DNA of 64,000 bases, taken from NCBI GenBank assembly GCA_034766995.1, contig CM068313.1, positions 37,047,496 through 37,111,495 on the forward strand, in the 5' to 3' direction. This DNA comes from Acanthacorydalis orientalis (taxonomy: Eukaryota > Arthropoda > Insecta > Megaloptera > Corydalidae). The notes under the pieces are model-generated. The model had not been told where the DNA came from, made no database searches, and was given only the letters and a program-made list of their open reading frames with translations. Below, piece by piece: positions 1 through 13,434 of this stretch. The first letter of the stretch is position 1, and every line of letters starts with the position of its first letter. The translations under genes and the position numbers were made by a program.

Positions 1-521
1 GATGAATGTACAAACGTAAAAGAAAGTAGTATCATCAGATGTAATCAGTTTTGCATAAGCTATTCTACACTAAATACACTTCATTAAATATTGGAACTCA
101 AAACAGTTGCATACAAAAAAATTATATTTTTCTTAGAATATACATTCGCAATTATTTCAAATACCTCGTCAGAAAACAGTTACTAATTACAACACATATT
201 GCAGATTATCTAAATGATTAGACTCTTATGGCAATATTTAAGTTCAAATGAGAAGTCCTTAACAAATAGATGTCAAAAAATTTAGACTAAAAACTATTTG
301 TTCAATAACGAATGATCATAAAACATAAATAAACTCTTCATTGTATAACATTTTTGTTCATAATGAACATAATTGAATATTGAGATTATTTTTGAAGTAT
401 ACAATGACAAATAAGAAACATTTTTTAAATGAATCGATTTTTTTTATCAAAAAATATTATTTAATATCTGGCTTCCTTTATGCAATATGACACTGAAATA
501 TTTTAATAATAATAATAATAA

Positions 522-557
<36 letters not shown>

Positions 558-758
558 ATATATATGTATATATATATGTATGTATGTATATATATATATA
601 TTAAGAGAATAATTTTCAACCGACAAATAATTGAAATCTTTAGAAATAAACGAAAATTATATTATATATGACTAACTCGTACAACCAATTATAATAAACA
701 AACTATATTGATATAAAATCCTAAAATGCGTATAAAAACAAAAGTATGCATTACTCAC

Positions 759-872
759 CAACATAATACTTAGCACTTCGTTGTCAGTTTTGTATATGGT
801 ATTTAAAACTTGTTTGAGCAATTCAATGGATACATTTACAATAAATAAAATACACCACGTTGTACAGAATAT
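759..872 (-). CDS. Possible internal exon of a membrane-protein gene running off the left edge
   Basis: Read on the minus strand this is 114 nt, exactly 38 codons, open throughout. A good acceptor (pyrimidine-rich, ending GACAG) lies just upstream and a consensus GTGAGT donor just downstream. The peptide is hydrophobic in its first half (around CILFIVNVSIELL) and then polar, which would fit one membrane segment. The remaining exons would lie below position 1 and perhaps at 900-1400, where I could not find a partner. The style recalls insect chemoreceptors, but no diagnostic motif is present. It may equally be a chance exon-like stretch in AT-rich DNA. Confidence 0.3.
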
Positions 873-1450
873 CTGTCGAGACAGGTCAAACAATATTTAC
901 ATTGCGTAATGATATCTTTCTTATCGATATATCGATACTAAATTTATGTAATATATCATTGCACAATTACCATTGTGTATGTATATATATATATATATAT
1001 AATACATTTTTAACTTTTAAATAATAATGGCATAAAAGTTAATATATTTTTAACTTATCAGCATTATAAAATATTTTTAGAAGTGTTGTTTTTAGTGAAA
1101 ATAAAAAAAAATATTTCTAATTCATAATATTATAAAGTCTTATTTGTAATATCATAAAATAATCTGTTACAATCCGATTATAAAAATATGTTTATTCATT
1201 TAAATGAAATAAATATAAATTATTTACAAATAAATACATTATATATTATATTTTTTATGATGTATATGAACTTTAATAATATTTTATCTTCAAAAAGGGA
1301 TAACATTGTAATTAGGGTCAAAGTTAATTCTTTTGCATATCAAGAAGAATAAAGTTTAATTAAAATCATTTTTGTTTTTCAGATGTATTTTTTAATAAAA
1401 TATATTTTAAATAAATTAAAAATTCATTATGTCGTTGTCAGAAACAAAAG

Positions 1451-2913
1451 ATGATTTTTAAGTATAGGTATATTTTTTATACTGTTTCAATAATTTCAGA
1501 AAAGAAAAAATGGCTAATTGGCGGATCGGTCGCTGTCGTTGTAATCACTTTAATTGTCATTATCAGTGTGGTATCTACCTCTAAAAATCATCAGCGAACA
1601 CAAATGCGGGGTAGTGATATACTCACACAAGTACCACTTGTTGATGGGTAGGTTAAATTAATTAACTTTTTGTACTTTCTTTACATTAACTTTGTTAAAT
1701 TCACAAATATTATAATTTTCAGTTTAAGCATTTCGGGAGCTATAAGCTTTAAATTACGAGGGTCATTTGATAAGTACGGTATAAAAGCAAGTTAAACCCG
1801 TTTTTTTATAAAAGAAAACAATCTTATTTCTTAACATAGTCTCCACTGAGGGTTACACTTGGTCCAGCGAGTTTCCAATTTTTTCACCTCGTCCGAAAAG
1901 TAACTTTTTTCAAAGTCTCCAAAATATACATTGTCGGCAGCGATGACATCCTCATTCGACGAGATTTTCTTCCCACCGGGCCAAATTTTCAAGTTTGGAA
2001 AGAGAAAGAACTCGCACGGGGCCATGTACGGAGAATAGGGTGGATGAGGAATCAATTCGAAGCCTAATTCTTGCAAATTTACCATTGCGACGGTCGATTT
2101 GTGGGGCGGCGCGTTGTCTTAGTGAAAGAACACTTCTTGTGCGTCAATCTTGCCCGTTTCTGTTTCAGCTCTTCTTTTAAACTGGCCAATAATGTTACAT
2201 AATAGGCTCCTGTTATCGTTTTTTCCTTCGTTAAGTAGTCGAGCATGATGTTTCCTTGTCAATCCTAAAAAACAGTGACCATCACCTTCCCAGCTAATAA
2301 AACGGTCTGCGACTTCTTCGGCGCACTTTCATCAGTAGTTGTCCACTGCTTTTATTGGTGCTTCGACTCAGCTTTCATCCGCGGTGACGAATCGACGCAA
2401 AAAGGCCTGCTCGTTCTTTCCATTTTGCTTGCAACTGCTACAATGCTCGCTTCAAACATCTGTAGAACGTGACCAACGCGTCGCTTCTGGCTGAAATTTC
2501 GCCTATGCTAGTTTGAAAAATGACACTTGATAACCGTGATGTTACCAAATCAATGGTGGCGCTATTTCATAGAAATTTACCAAACTTATCAAACGACCCA
2601 CGTATACATAACTTAAAAGGATTTCCTTTTATATTCATAAAAAATATTCCGTCAAATTTTTACTCGAATTTAACAATTTATCATATTTTTTGCAGACACA
2701 ATGACCTTCCATATCGTTTACGGAAACTTGTTGATAACAATTTAACACTTTACGATTTCGATTCAGATTTATCAGAAGATACTGTGTGGGGTATAAATTC
2801 AACAATATGTGAAAAAGGTTGCCATACAGATTTACAAAGGCTACGAAAAGGACGTGTTGGTGCGCAAGTAAGAATTATTTTTTAGAGTTTACTGATTATA
2901 TATATATACATAC

Positions 2914-2948
<35 letters not shown>

Positions 2949-5900
2949 ATTATTATTAAAATGTTTTTAGATTATTTTTTCGAATTAACTTAAAATATAT
3001 TTTTTCACAATCATAGGAATTTAAAATATTCTTATGATATTTCGACAATTTTTTAGCTTGCCATTTCAGTAAATTAAAGACTAAAAATAATTTACATATC
3101 AGAGCATTTTATATAATACTACTGATTTTTATTGCCTTTTATATTCCAACTACGCGAATTTGTGCGTATTAACGTTACTTTAGTAGCTATGTTAGCTGAC
3201 TATAACATATTCGAAATACACACAACAAAAGACAAACCGAAAAAATGTTTTTTTTTATGAAATAAATATCAACCAAATAAACATGTATTCGTGAATAAAA
3301 CGTTTATTCTTTTTCTTATTTAAATGTTGCCTAATTGAAAATACAAAATAAGAATGTGTTTACTTTTGTAACACCTATCACTATTTAAACTGATACCTTT
3401 ACTGAATTTTAACATATGTATATATATATATATATATAACAGTTAGATAAAAATTTTAGAAAAAAAAATTCTATACCCTCAACACTTTGGAGGTGATTTA
3501 ATTACCATTGAAGTGCCCATAAACGAAAAGATAATTAATAATCAAATACAGAATAATTTTGATCGCACTACTTTTATGGTTTTTGTTCTCATTGAAAAAT
3601 AGATTCCGAAAGAAATTATATACTAAATAACAAATTACCATAATCTAGGTTAAAACATTTTTTTTAAAAAAAATCAGGAATCTATTTTTAATCGAAGTTT
3701 ATTTTGTTAAATAAACATATTTAATGAAATGCAATTTTTGAAATGATCTTATTATTGGACCATTAAATATGAAATGTCCAATTTCGAATCAAAAGTTTAG
3801 TTTATTATATCTCAAACAAGAAGCAGTACAATTAATCAAAGTATATGTCTAAACTATCGACACAGTTTTGCCATCTTAAAGGTATCTTGTTTATGCCAGC
3901 AGCGAAGAAGCCTGGGGAGCAAGTGGTGATGAAATAGCGAAAGGCTAAAATAAAAATCATTTTTATATTTGACTAAGACTAATACAATTTGTCTAAGACT
4001 AATCTTTTTTATAAGTGACTTGACTAAGGGAAAATCAGCTTACTTTAATAATATTTACTTCTGTTATGAATTCTAATACTTATTAACAGTTTGGAATAAC
4101 GCAAAAATTGAAAATAAACGGATATTTAATAGTTTTCATTATTGACAAAATTCTTACTTACTACAAATCCGGTTAAAATGCTTGGATAATTAATAGTTTT
4201 TCATTTTTTCAACAAACTGTATAATTAGATTTTAAACGATGAATGTATAATAAAATATAAATTTATATTATGCTTTTAATGTGACAGTTTTGGGTTGCAT
4301 ATGCCAATTGCACTACACAATACAAGGATGCAGTTGGTGTTACTTTAGAACAAATTGATGTCATTAAACGATTAATCTCTAAATATCCCAATGATTTACA
4401 ATTCGTGACCACGGCAGACGGTAATCTTTTTCTAGTCTCATTATGTCTTTCTACGTTGTCCAGAAAATTATTGCATTTACATTTTCATATAGAACTGCCT
4501 GAATGCGTTCCGTTTTATAAGATTTTATTGAGAAACTGGTAGTTATCTGCGTGTAAGCAAATCTTTTTTCAACAGATAATTAGAGAAAAAAAAATAATCT
4601 AATAATTTAGGAAAACTGATTTTCGGAAGACATTCACTCATCCGTAAACATCAACAGAGAAATGTCTCGTAACTCAGAATAGTTGAGAAAGTTTAATCTC
4701 TTCATGCACGAATTTCTTTAACAAGATTTTAAATTATAAAATTATTTGACGAATGACGAATTTCTTTAACAAGATTTTAAATTATACGATTTCTTTGTAA
4801 TCTCATCAAACAAAAAATCAATTTAGTATTTATTTTCACCTTTCAAATAACTTGTAGTGTTTTCTTATTCCCTGTTATTTCATTTATCAGTACCAATTAC
4901 AAAAAAAAAATTAAAAATATACATTTTATATTGATCAAATAAGTTAATGCGTGCCACAACAGGATCGAAATTTTTTTTCGTCTCGAGAATGAAGCCTCTA
5001 AATATCATAATTGCTGAGCATTTCCATGACAAATAATTACTTTCCGATCGAAAATTTTTTAAAAAAAATGTTACTTTTCTACCATCGTTTGAATGATTTT
5101 TCTCGGAACATTTTGTTTGTTGTAAATAGTTCACTGCACTTTTTCTTTTTTGAAAAGGTACTATTTACGATAGAATAAAGCTTCAAAACCGTCAGTGCAC
5201 CATTCGAAACCGAATAATTTTCTTTAACTTTGTGGCACTCATTTATTTATTATTAATTACTTTTTTTCGTTTTTACTAATATTTAAAAATATTTTACTGT
5301 GGAACTAGAGGAACGGTTTTAATAATGCAATAATTTTCTGGCCAACTCAATAATTCAGTAGAAATGTGGGTTTAATTTGATACGTCTGAATTTTTAAGGA
5401 ATTATGGATGCATTTAATAATAAGAAAATTGCTAGCTTAATTGGTATTGAAGGTGGTCATTCGATTGATTCCAGGATAGGATTGTTACGAACTTATTATG
5501 ATCTCGGCGTACGATATATGACACTTACGCATACTTGTAACACTCCGTGGTAAGTAGTGTTTTTAATTTTTTATAAAACTCAATACAATCGCGTTATAAA
5601 AAGCTACTTATTTTTAATTCAGAAAAAACAATCAACAGTTTTTAATGCATTATCTTTGCGCATTAGAATTATTTTCAAATTTAATTATTATGAATGATCA
5701 TTATAAACTTTTATATTTTTACTTACTTAATAATATCAAATGACTATAAAAGTGTTAATAAGAAAAAAGTACATTTATTTGTTACCATTAGTCTTTTTTT
5801 AAGTTAGTTGATGTATTAAATAATTTTTTTTTCATTTTGATATTAAAAGTTTAATATTTTAACGTTTTCAGTTTAATGTTAATATTCATTGTTTTCTTTT

Positions 5901-8710
5901 TACTTATTCCAAGTATATATAATTATATAAATTTTTTGAATAAAATTCTATAGGAATATAATTGAAAAAAATATTACCTAATACTACTAATTATTATGTG
6001 AAATGATAAATTAAAAGGATAAAAAATTAAAAATTAAAAACTATTCATATAAAAATAATAAAAGTAAATAAAGTAATCATAATGTATGTTTTTCAAAATA
6101 TGTAGAAAGTTAAATAAGTGAATATATACTCGTACATTAGTTGATTCTACATAAATTTATTTATTTGAACTACACTTGATCCTAATTATTACTAAGATTT
6201 TTTAAAAAATGAAATGAACAAAAGACAGCATAATACCATTTTATTAGCTTTTACCTGTTTAATAATACTTAATTCACCATTTTTAACAAATTAATTTTTG
6301 TTTAACAGTTACGTTACTTTTACTTTATAAATAATTTTTTTTTAAATTAAACTTTTTTTGATAAATTATAATACTCAGAATCAAAATTAAACTATAAAAT
6401 TAAACAACACTTGCACTCACTTTTTTAAAGAATAGTATGTACTTGAACACCATGATAATTTCATTGAAATAATATAATTTTTATACACATTTGGTATCAA
6501 ACGTGATATTGGATTTCTTAATGAAGATTAAATGATATATTACAAAAGTTACACTTTTAAGAGTGTTGGATTAAATACGAAAATACAGATAAATTTATAC
6601 TCAGTCTAATCGCATATTTATAAATTTATTTCAAAGTAATATAAAATATTTTCTGAATGTTTCTTTTTACAAAATAAAAATATCAGTTAATAAAATGTGT
6701 ACATAATGAAATAAAAGTCTAATGAGTCTTCTCAGAACATTTAGAAAATATTTCATTTCAGAAATAATTTTCTTCGGCACAATAGTAAATAAAAAAAGAA
6801 ATTACTAACAATATATTTTAATTTAGGGCTTCTGCTGCAACAAAAAATCCATCACTGTTACTTTTATCATTAACTACATGGGGACAGGTAAATAATAAAT
6901 ATTAAATCAAATTATAGTACATTATCTCTTATTTTTTTATTTATTTAATCATTCATATAAAAAATCAGAATGGACAAAAATATAATTAAAAATTCATTTG
7001 TTTATTAATACAGTATAAAAGAGTATCACTAAAATATTTCAACGTATCTACCTATTAAATATTACATGTAAATTATTTATTATTTTTTCTCTATATCATT
7101 CATTATAATTTTCTTATCAAACTCCGTATAATGATCAGTTATAATGATACCTTAAAAGTCACTATACTAAAAAAAGACAAAAGAATACAGAAGCTACGGC
7201 AAAAGAGTTCACCCAAAAAACAGAAAAAAAAATGATTTTTCTGTATTTTGACGCTCTGAAGATAAAGAATGCATTACCATCGAAGTGTGCATAAGCAACA
7301 ATCAAAAATGTTCAATAATGATTTATTGAACATTTTTGACCAGACAGTTCTTTTATGGTTGGTGAGGTGAAAAAATAATTCATGTCCGAAAATAAATTAT
7401 TGTTTTCTTAAAACTATGTAATTTCCAGTATTTTAAATATTTTAGCTCGTTGTTGCTGAAATGAATCGAATTGGAATGATGGTTGATTTATCACACGTTT
7501 CCTTCAAAGTTATGAGAAAAGCCCTCAACGTATCACTAGCCCCAGTTATATTTTCACATTCGTCTGCTTATGGCATTAATAATCATCCAAGAAACGTTCC
7601 TGATGACGTTCTTGAATTGTTGGTAAATACATTTATCACATTCAACCAAAAATAGTAATTAAGATAAACATATTATTTCAGAAAAAAAACAATGGCATTG
7701 TCATGATCAATTTCTTTCCAACTTTCTTAAATGCCGATAGTAAAGCTGATGTGGAGACAGTAATTGGTATGATAGAATAATAAATTTTTATAAAAGCAAT
7801 TATTAGTTTAAGAAAACATAAATAAACATAAATTGTTATTGTTTATAATAATTCGAATTGTACAATATACTTTTATATAGTGATAAACACATCAATATCT
7901 TGCCATTTTAAACGCCTTAGAAGTAAACTCAAAATCGTTTACCCAAAATCACGTATCAACAGTTATAAATAAATTCTTGCAAATACCTGAAATCTGCATT
8001 TTATCAAGTAATTAAACTGTAACTAGCTTATAGAATCTATAAAAGCAAAGTCTTTTAGCTAATTAATTATATAAATTACACTATCCGACTAAAGTAACAA
8101 TGTATGTTTTATTTGAATTTTTGATAACTTTTATTTTTGAACACAAACAGGAATAGTAAGTACCAATAATAAATGTAATAATTGCTTAAAAAATATGAGC
8201 AAACGATATAAACTGTCAGGAACAATAGCTTATATTTTTTAATAACATTTTTTTGCAAACAATTTGAAGCACAGCTATAAAACGAATAAAAGCGCGTAAA
8301 TTAAATATTATTTACATCGATTTTATTCTGAAAAATAAAATGAAAACAAATTGCTCAAAACAGCAAGTCAAAAAAGTTTACTCATTATCACGTCGAAAAT
8401 TGCCCATGAATTTGAAAATTTCAAGATAGAAATCCATATCCATAACGACTAATTGCAAACTTACTGAAAAACAGTGTACCTATCAAACAGTATAAAATAT
8501 TATTCAACACAGTTAATAAAGATATTAAAATTGTCACGTTTCTTATTAGCATTAACTGTCAAACATGGACAATTTTAACTTAGCACACACTATATATATT
8601 TGAATACTTTCATTTTTAAAAAATATATAATGGCATTAATCAAGTCCCATGCAAAATATTAATACTTTAAAAGCTCGACATAGTACATTATTATTTTCTT
8701 AATTAAAAAA

Positions 8711-8765
<55 letters not shown>

Positions 8766-9409
8766 TTTACTTAATCGCCAAAATATATACATTTATTTTC
8801 TACAAATCAGGAACACGTATTTTAATGTTATATGTTAAAATTTTCTCCAAATTTACCACGTGAACATACTATAAAATTCAAGCAATTTCTAATAAATTAT
8901 TTTCAGTTTTGTCCGTTAATAGTTATTTCCTAAATATAATAAAAATAATAATTTTTATTTGTAGATTAAAAAAAATATTTAGCCACCAGTATATGACTTA
9001 GTTTTTGGAATTCACTTGTTGACGGAGTGTTTAAACATTAATATTTTTTTTACTTTCTAGATCATATTGAATACATTGTTAATAAAACAGGATATGATCA
9101 CGTTGGAATTGGAGCAGATTATGACGGAGTCGAGCTGTAAGTGTTTTATGACATTCACATATTAAAAACGATATTAAATTTCCAACAGAATCCATCTAAT
9201 AGATCTTCATTTTTTGGTTAAAATTTTTTCATACATTTCTTATTATCTAAAACGGAACTTGGCACGAAATCTTATAATACACAAATATTAATTTAAGTCT
9301 TTGGAAAGTATGTGAATTTTACAATTTTTTTCTTTATGTATATGTATGATTTTCAATAAAAAAGTGTATTTTTTGTTACATATATGTATATATATATATA
9401 TACAAATAC

Positions 9410-9440
<31 letters not shown>

Positions 9441-9459
9441 TAGACATATATATATACAA

Positions 9460-9518
<59 letters not shown>

Positions 9519-11356
9519 GTATGTATATATACATAAATTATTTTAAATATCGTCTTCAAAATGTTGTCTTTCTAGCAAGATAGTTAGTTTAAAACAAAAT
9601 TGTTTTAATACTTTGAGATAATTATTAATATTTAAATACGTTTATATGAAATATTTTTTATATTTATTTTTGTTAATAACGAAATTCGACGATTTAAAAT
9701 TAAATAATCAAAGCTTAAGAATTCAATGTTTTCGAAAATGTGTTTTTTTTATATAAAAATAGTTAAATCTTGCACTTACGCCTTCTTTGTCAAAGTTTAT
9801 TGAATTTATTGATGTTTATTTTGATCAAAAAAGTTTGTTTTACTTTAAAATTACACTAAAATATTAGTTACTTTATATATAATATCCTAATATTTTTAAA
9901 GTTTTTTAAACTAAATTGCAATTAATTAGTTCTGTACTTTTTCATTTCAAAATATCGTACAATGTTGATACCAAAAATTAAATTTGAATATACCAACAAA
10001 TTTTAACTTAAACTGACATTAAAATTAACCAAAACATTTTTAAGACACTTACACAATATCTAAACAATATTTTGGACAACATAAATACGCATGTAAGTAC
10101 AATGTTATATGGATAGACCAACAGATTTACAAGAAGATAAACAGAAAAGTTTAAAAAGAAATATTTCGCTGATTCATTATAACTGAAAAATGAATAAAAA
10201 ATGAAATAAATTAAAATCTGATTCGTATTTCAGTTGACATTAATTATTTAGCTTCTGAGTCTAATGTTTTGGAAGTAGCTACATATTCATTAAAGTTTAT
10301 TATTTGCTATTAGTTTTTATACATAGAATATACCCGGAAACATTTTTTTATTGTTCATTGTGATTATCAACAGAGAACGTTTATATTCATCATCCTATAA
10401 AATTATGTTTATTAACACTGCTAATAAATATTATTTTAGTAAAATAAAATAAAATTCTTAATTTGAAATAGTACTTGTATTTACAACAGATTGCTTTATT
10501 TTTCATAGACATTAACTGTAATTTTTCAATTAATAATATATGATTGTGACAGCGAAATTCTAACATCTAAATTCTGTTAACCGTAAGAAACACCGTGCAC
10601 ATGAGTCAATCAGTGGCTTTGCGCTGTGATAATATCGCATCAAAAGCGTTAACAATAGTTCATTAAAAATAATATTATAGTTGCTCCTGTATTTATAATT
10701 AAAATAGAAAAATATCTATTAATTCTTCACGTATGAAAAAGGTAATACTTTATTTTCCGCTCTGCGATTTTATCAGCGATGCAAATTAAAATCGATTAAT
10801 GGCATTATCTGGTATTTGTATTAAATTAATAAATGCATTTCTATCAACATAGCTTAATTTACAAATCTTTCCTTTTCTTCAAACAGTAAAAAGTAATACA
10901 AGTATTTTTCAGGACCCCAAAAGGTCTCGAAGATGTTTCTAAATACCCACTATTATTCGATCGATTATACGAAAGGAACAAAAAAGATTGGACTCCAGAA
11001 AATTTGAAAAAACTCGCTGGGGAAAATTTTATTCGTGTATTTAAAGAAGTCGAAAAGGTATTAACTTATATACATATATTCAGATATACACATAGTAATA
11101 TTTTGACTAACTTAAAGTCCTGGTTAATTATATTATTTTATATAAACAAATAATACAATAAACTTAAAGGTCGAGTAAAAAATACAAATTTATTTTTAAT
11201 ACAATTAATAATAAAAAAATCAAAAGCAATATGAATAAAATGTAAACAAATGTATGTTTTTCAACCTAAAATTAAATACTGCAATGATGCATTTAATCTT
11301 ATTTTACTAGTATATTATTCCATCAAAACTATATACCTAAGTGTATAGACATTTTA

Positions 11357-11415
<59 letters not shown>

Positions 11416-11590
11416 CACATACAATATTATCCAGCAATTGTATTATTTGATAAAATAGTACATTCTCAATACTTAGTCCCAACTAGACTATTTCACTGTA
11501 TGTGTGTAAGTGAGCGAATGAGTACGTGTGGGTGTGTGTATATGTGTGTATGCGTATTGCAATATTAGTGTGCGCGCAGGTGCGTGAACG

Positions 11591-11678
<88 letters not shown>

Positions 11679-11901
11679 AATAGAGAAAATAAATAAATAT
11701 ATTCTATAACATTTTATTTATTTTTGAAATTTTATGAAAACTATACAACTAATTAATTTATATTAATTTTAGGTCAGAGATAATTTAGCAAATCAGATGA
11801 ACCCTGTGGAAACATGGATCAGTGATCAAGATTTAAAAGATGCAGATAAAAAGGCAAATAAAACAATGGAAGCTTGCAGAGCGGACCGATTTAAAAAATA
11901 A
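1451..11901 (+). CDS. Membrane dipeptidase (renal dipeptidase family, M19), insect dipeptidase 1-like
   Basis: This is a zinc dipeptidase that cleaves dipeptides outside the cell. Exons are 1451(or 1500)-1647, 2696-2867, 4288-4420, 5399-5549, 6827-6887, 7446-7622, 7682-7766, 9061-9136, 10913-11057 and 11773-11901. All phases agree and give 441 aa from the ATG at 1451. That start is uncertain: a splice acceptor ends at 1499, so the true start may lie in an unseen upstream exon. After a KKK stretch comes one membrane helix (about residues 21-41). Family metal and substrate residues are all visible: HND (67-69), Glu185 in IEGGHS, His in LTHTCNTPW, His255 in DLSHVS, His276 in SHSSA, the Arg of RNVPDD (287) and GADYDG (343-348). 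The C-terminus is polar, with no GPI-type tail, so an N-terminal anchor is likely, unlike the GPI-anchored mammalian DPEP1. Intron 1 holds a mariner. Confidence 0.93.
1757..2602 (-). mobile_element. Internally deleted, degenerate mariner (family I) in dipeptidase intron 1
   Basis: The ends are inverted repeats. The left end reads CGAGGGTCATTTGATAAGTA and the right end, reversed, reads ACGTGGGTCGTTTGATAAGT. TA dinucleotides flank both sides (1755-1756 and 2603-2604), as expected for Tc1/mariner insertion. The minus strand encodes the transposase C-terminus, including HPPYSP and [10 protein letters not shown] (ORF 1831-2085). The third catalytic Asp of the DD34D triad is replaced by Glu (APCEFF), and the preceding region is frameshifted. 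At about 846 bp it is clearly shorter than a full mariner (about 1.3 kb), with the N-terminal half missing. A second copy of the family lies at 62045-62831. Confidence 0.9.
4708..4786. repeat. Direct duplication of a 31-bp unit
   Basis: The unit beginning ACGAATTTCTTTAACAAGAT occurs at 4708-4738 and again at 4756-4786, with a 17-bp spacer. It lies in intron 3 of the dipeptidase gene. This looks like a local slippage duplication. Confidence 0.8.
8711..8761. repeat. (TA)n microsatellite
   Basis: Uninterrupted TA array of about 51 bp in dipeptidase intron 7. Confidence 0.97.
9378..9516. repeat. Compound TA/CA-interrupted microsatellite
   Basis: TA arrays interrupted by ACATATA and ACAAATA motifs, in dipeptidase intron 8. 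The array creates long spurious Tyr/Ile ORFs on both strands, which are not genes. Confidence 0.95.
11592..11675. repeat. (TA)n microsatellite
   Basis: Long uninterrupted TA array in the last dipeptidase intron. A second array lies 200 bp to the left (about 11360-11415), with a TG-rich stretch between them. Confidence 0.97.
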
Positions 11902-12098
11902 ATTTTAGGCGATGATTTTCATCTTATTACAAAATAACATAAAGACTGATCACTCTGTTGTTCTTAAAATAGATAATTTTGTAAATGAATTTCATAAATA
12001 GCAAAATTGTATAACATTTTATAAAAAAAATAAACAAATAAACGTGTATATATTTATATTTTATCATGTACAAACATAATGCTTCATATTTAACGTTG

Positions 12099-12166
<68 letters not shown>

Positions 12167-13434
12167 AGTTATTTTAGAAAAAAATAGTTTTCTTGTACAT
12201 TAGAATGATGATGTACACCACCAAAATAAGGACAAGAAATAATCAGAATAAGTAATAATAATTATTTATTGCAAATTTTAATCCCGAAAATGTATGTGTA
12301 TGTATGAAGAATGAAACTTTATTATCAAAATGAATTTAGCCACAATGCAAAACTATAATTCTGAAAATATCTTGTAGTTAACTAAAGTAAATACTAGTTC
12401 GATCTATTTTTGGCTAACTTTAACAGTGAACTAAAAATTAAATATTCATAATTCTGTAAATTATTCCCATACATGCTTCCGTTCATAAACAGACTTATCT
12501 TGAACTACAAATATGGACTTCAAGCATTTTATCTATACTCATAATCCTGTCTGTAGTCTAGAACGCCTAGAACGGATGTACAAAAATGGTCTTGTTCATT
12601 TATAGTAGTTTTTCACCGAACCTAAATTGTCATACTATGCTTACATCCAAAAATTATATTTTTTTAAACCCATATCGGTTAAATTAAGCAATATATATGT
12701 ACATATCCAAATACTGCGAAAAACTAATATATTTTGTTAAACTTAGAGTCAAATTTGCAGATGCAAGGACAATTTTAAAAATTAGTATTGAGAAAAAAAA
12801 CTAATGGGTCCTTTTGATACACTAATCTTGTAATATCAGTCTTTATCTATTATATACATTGATAAGTGATAATTATTTATGTTTACAAAATAAAAATAAT
12901 TATTAAAAATGCTTAATATTATAGGTCGATTTTATTTTTTTAGAAATTAACAATTAACTGTTTTGTATAACAAATAAGTACCTTTAATATTTTGATCATG
13001 AAATACCTATTGATAATTATATTTATTTTATAAATTTGTCAAAAATACCATTTTAAAAATGCAATAACCTCGCATATCCTAATATAACCGCATAAAATTA
13101 TTCAAACAAACGTCAATCACGAGGCATGCATTCCAAGATCCTAACCTCATTTTAATGGAAAAAGCCGAATCGTTTATTAATGTAATAGTATGTTAAAAGA
13201 TGGGCCGTATAAAATATTAAAAAGATATTTTCTTAACATACATAAATTATACTTGATTATAAATAAAATATTTGACTAAAATATTCATATAAATACCAAA
13301 GGTGGACAGGTACTGTATTTGACATATTTTAATTATTTTACAACCTAATTAAATTGAAATTCTGTTAAAAAAAATTCAATATTATTTAAATATGTGTAAA
13401 TAGGTGCACCAAAAAGTAGTTTTGATCATTTAAA
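11902..13434. other. Dipeptidase 3' region and AIFM1 upstream region
   Basis: Two overlapping AATAAA signals at 12029-12042, about 130 bp after the dipeptidase stop, are the likely poly(A) signal on the plus strand. A (TA)n array follows at 12100-12162. The rest is AT-rich with no coding signal. It should contain the AIFM1 promoter, but no TATA box or initiator could be singled out in such AT-rich DNA. Confidence 0.6.

Noticed and set aside
2520..2694. Possible N-terminal extension of dipeptidase exon 2 as a separate 121-aa ORF
   Set aside because: The start lies inside the mariner, and a clear acceptor at 2694-2695 joins the HND exon to the upstream membrane-anchor exon in phase.
3866..3945. 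Short GC-richer segment with GCCAGCAGCGAAGAAGCC in a dipeptidase intron
   Set aside because: It may be a transposon relic, but it is too short and no family could be assigned.
9288..9559. Tyr/Ile-rich ORFs on both strands, also at 11341, 18675, 24206, 28067, 42021, 46526, 49788, 56275 and 61823
   Set aside because: They are translations of (TA)n arrays and exist in both strands at once.
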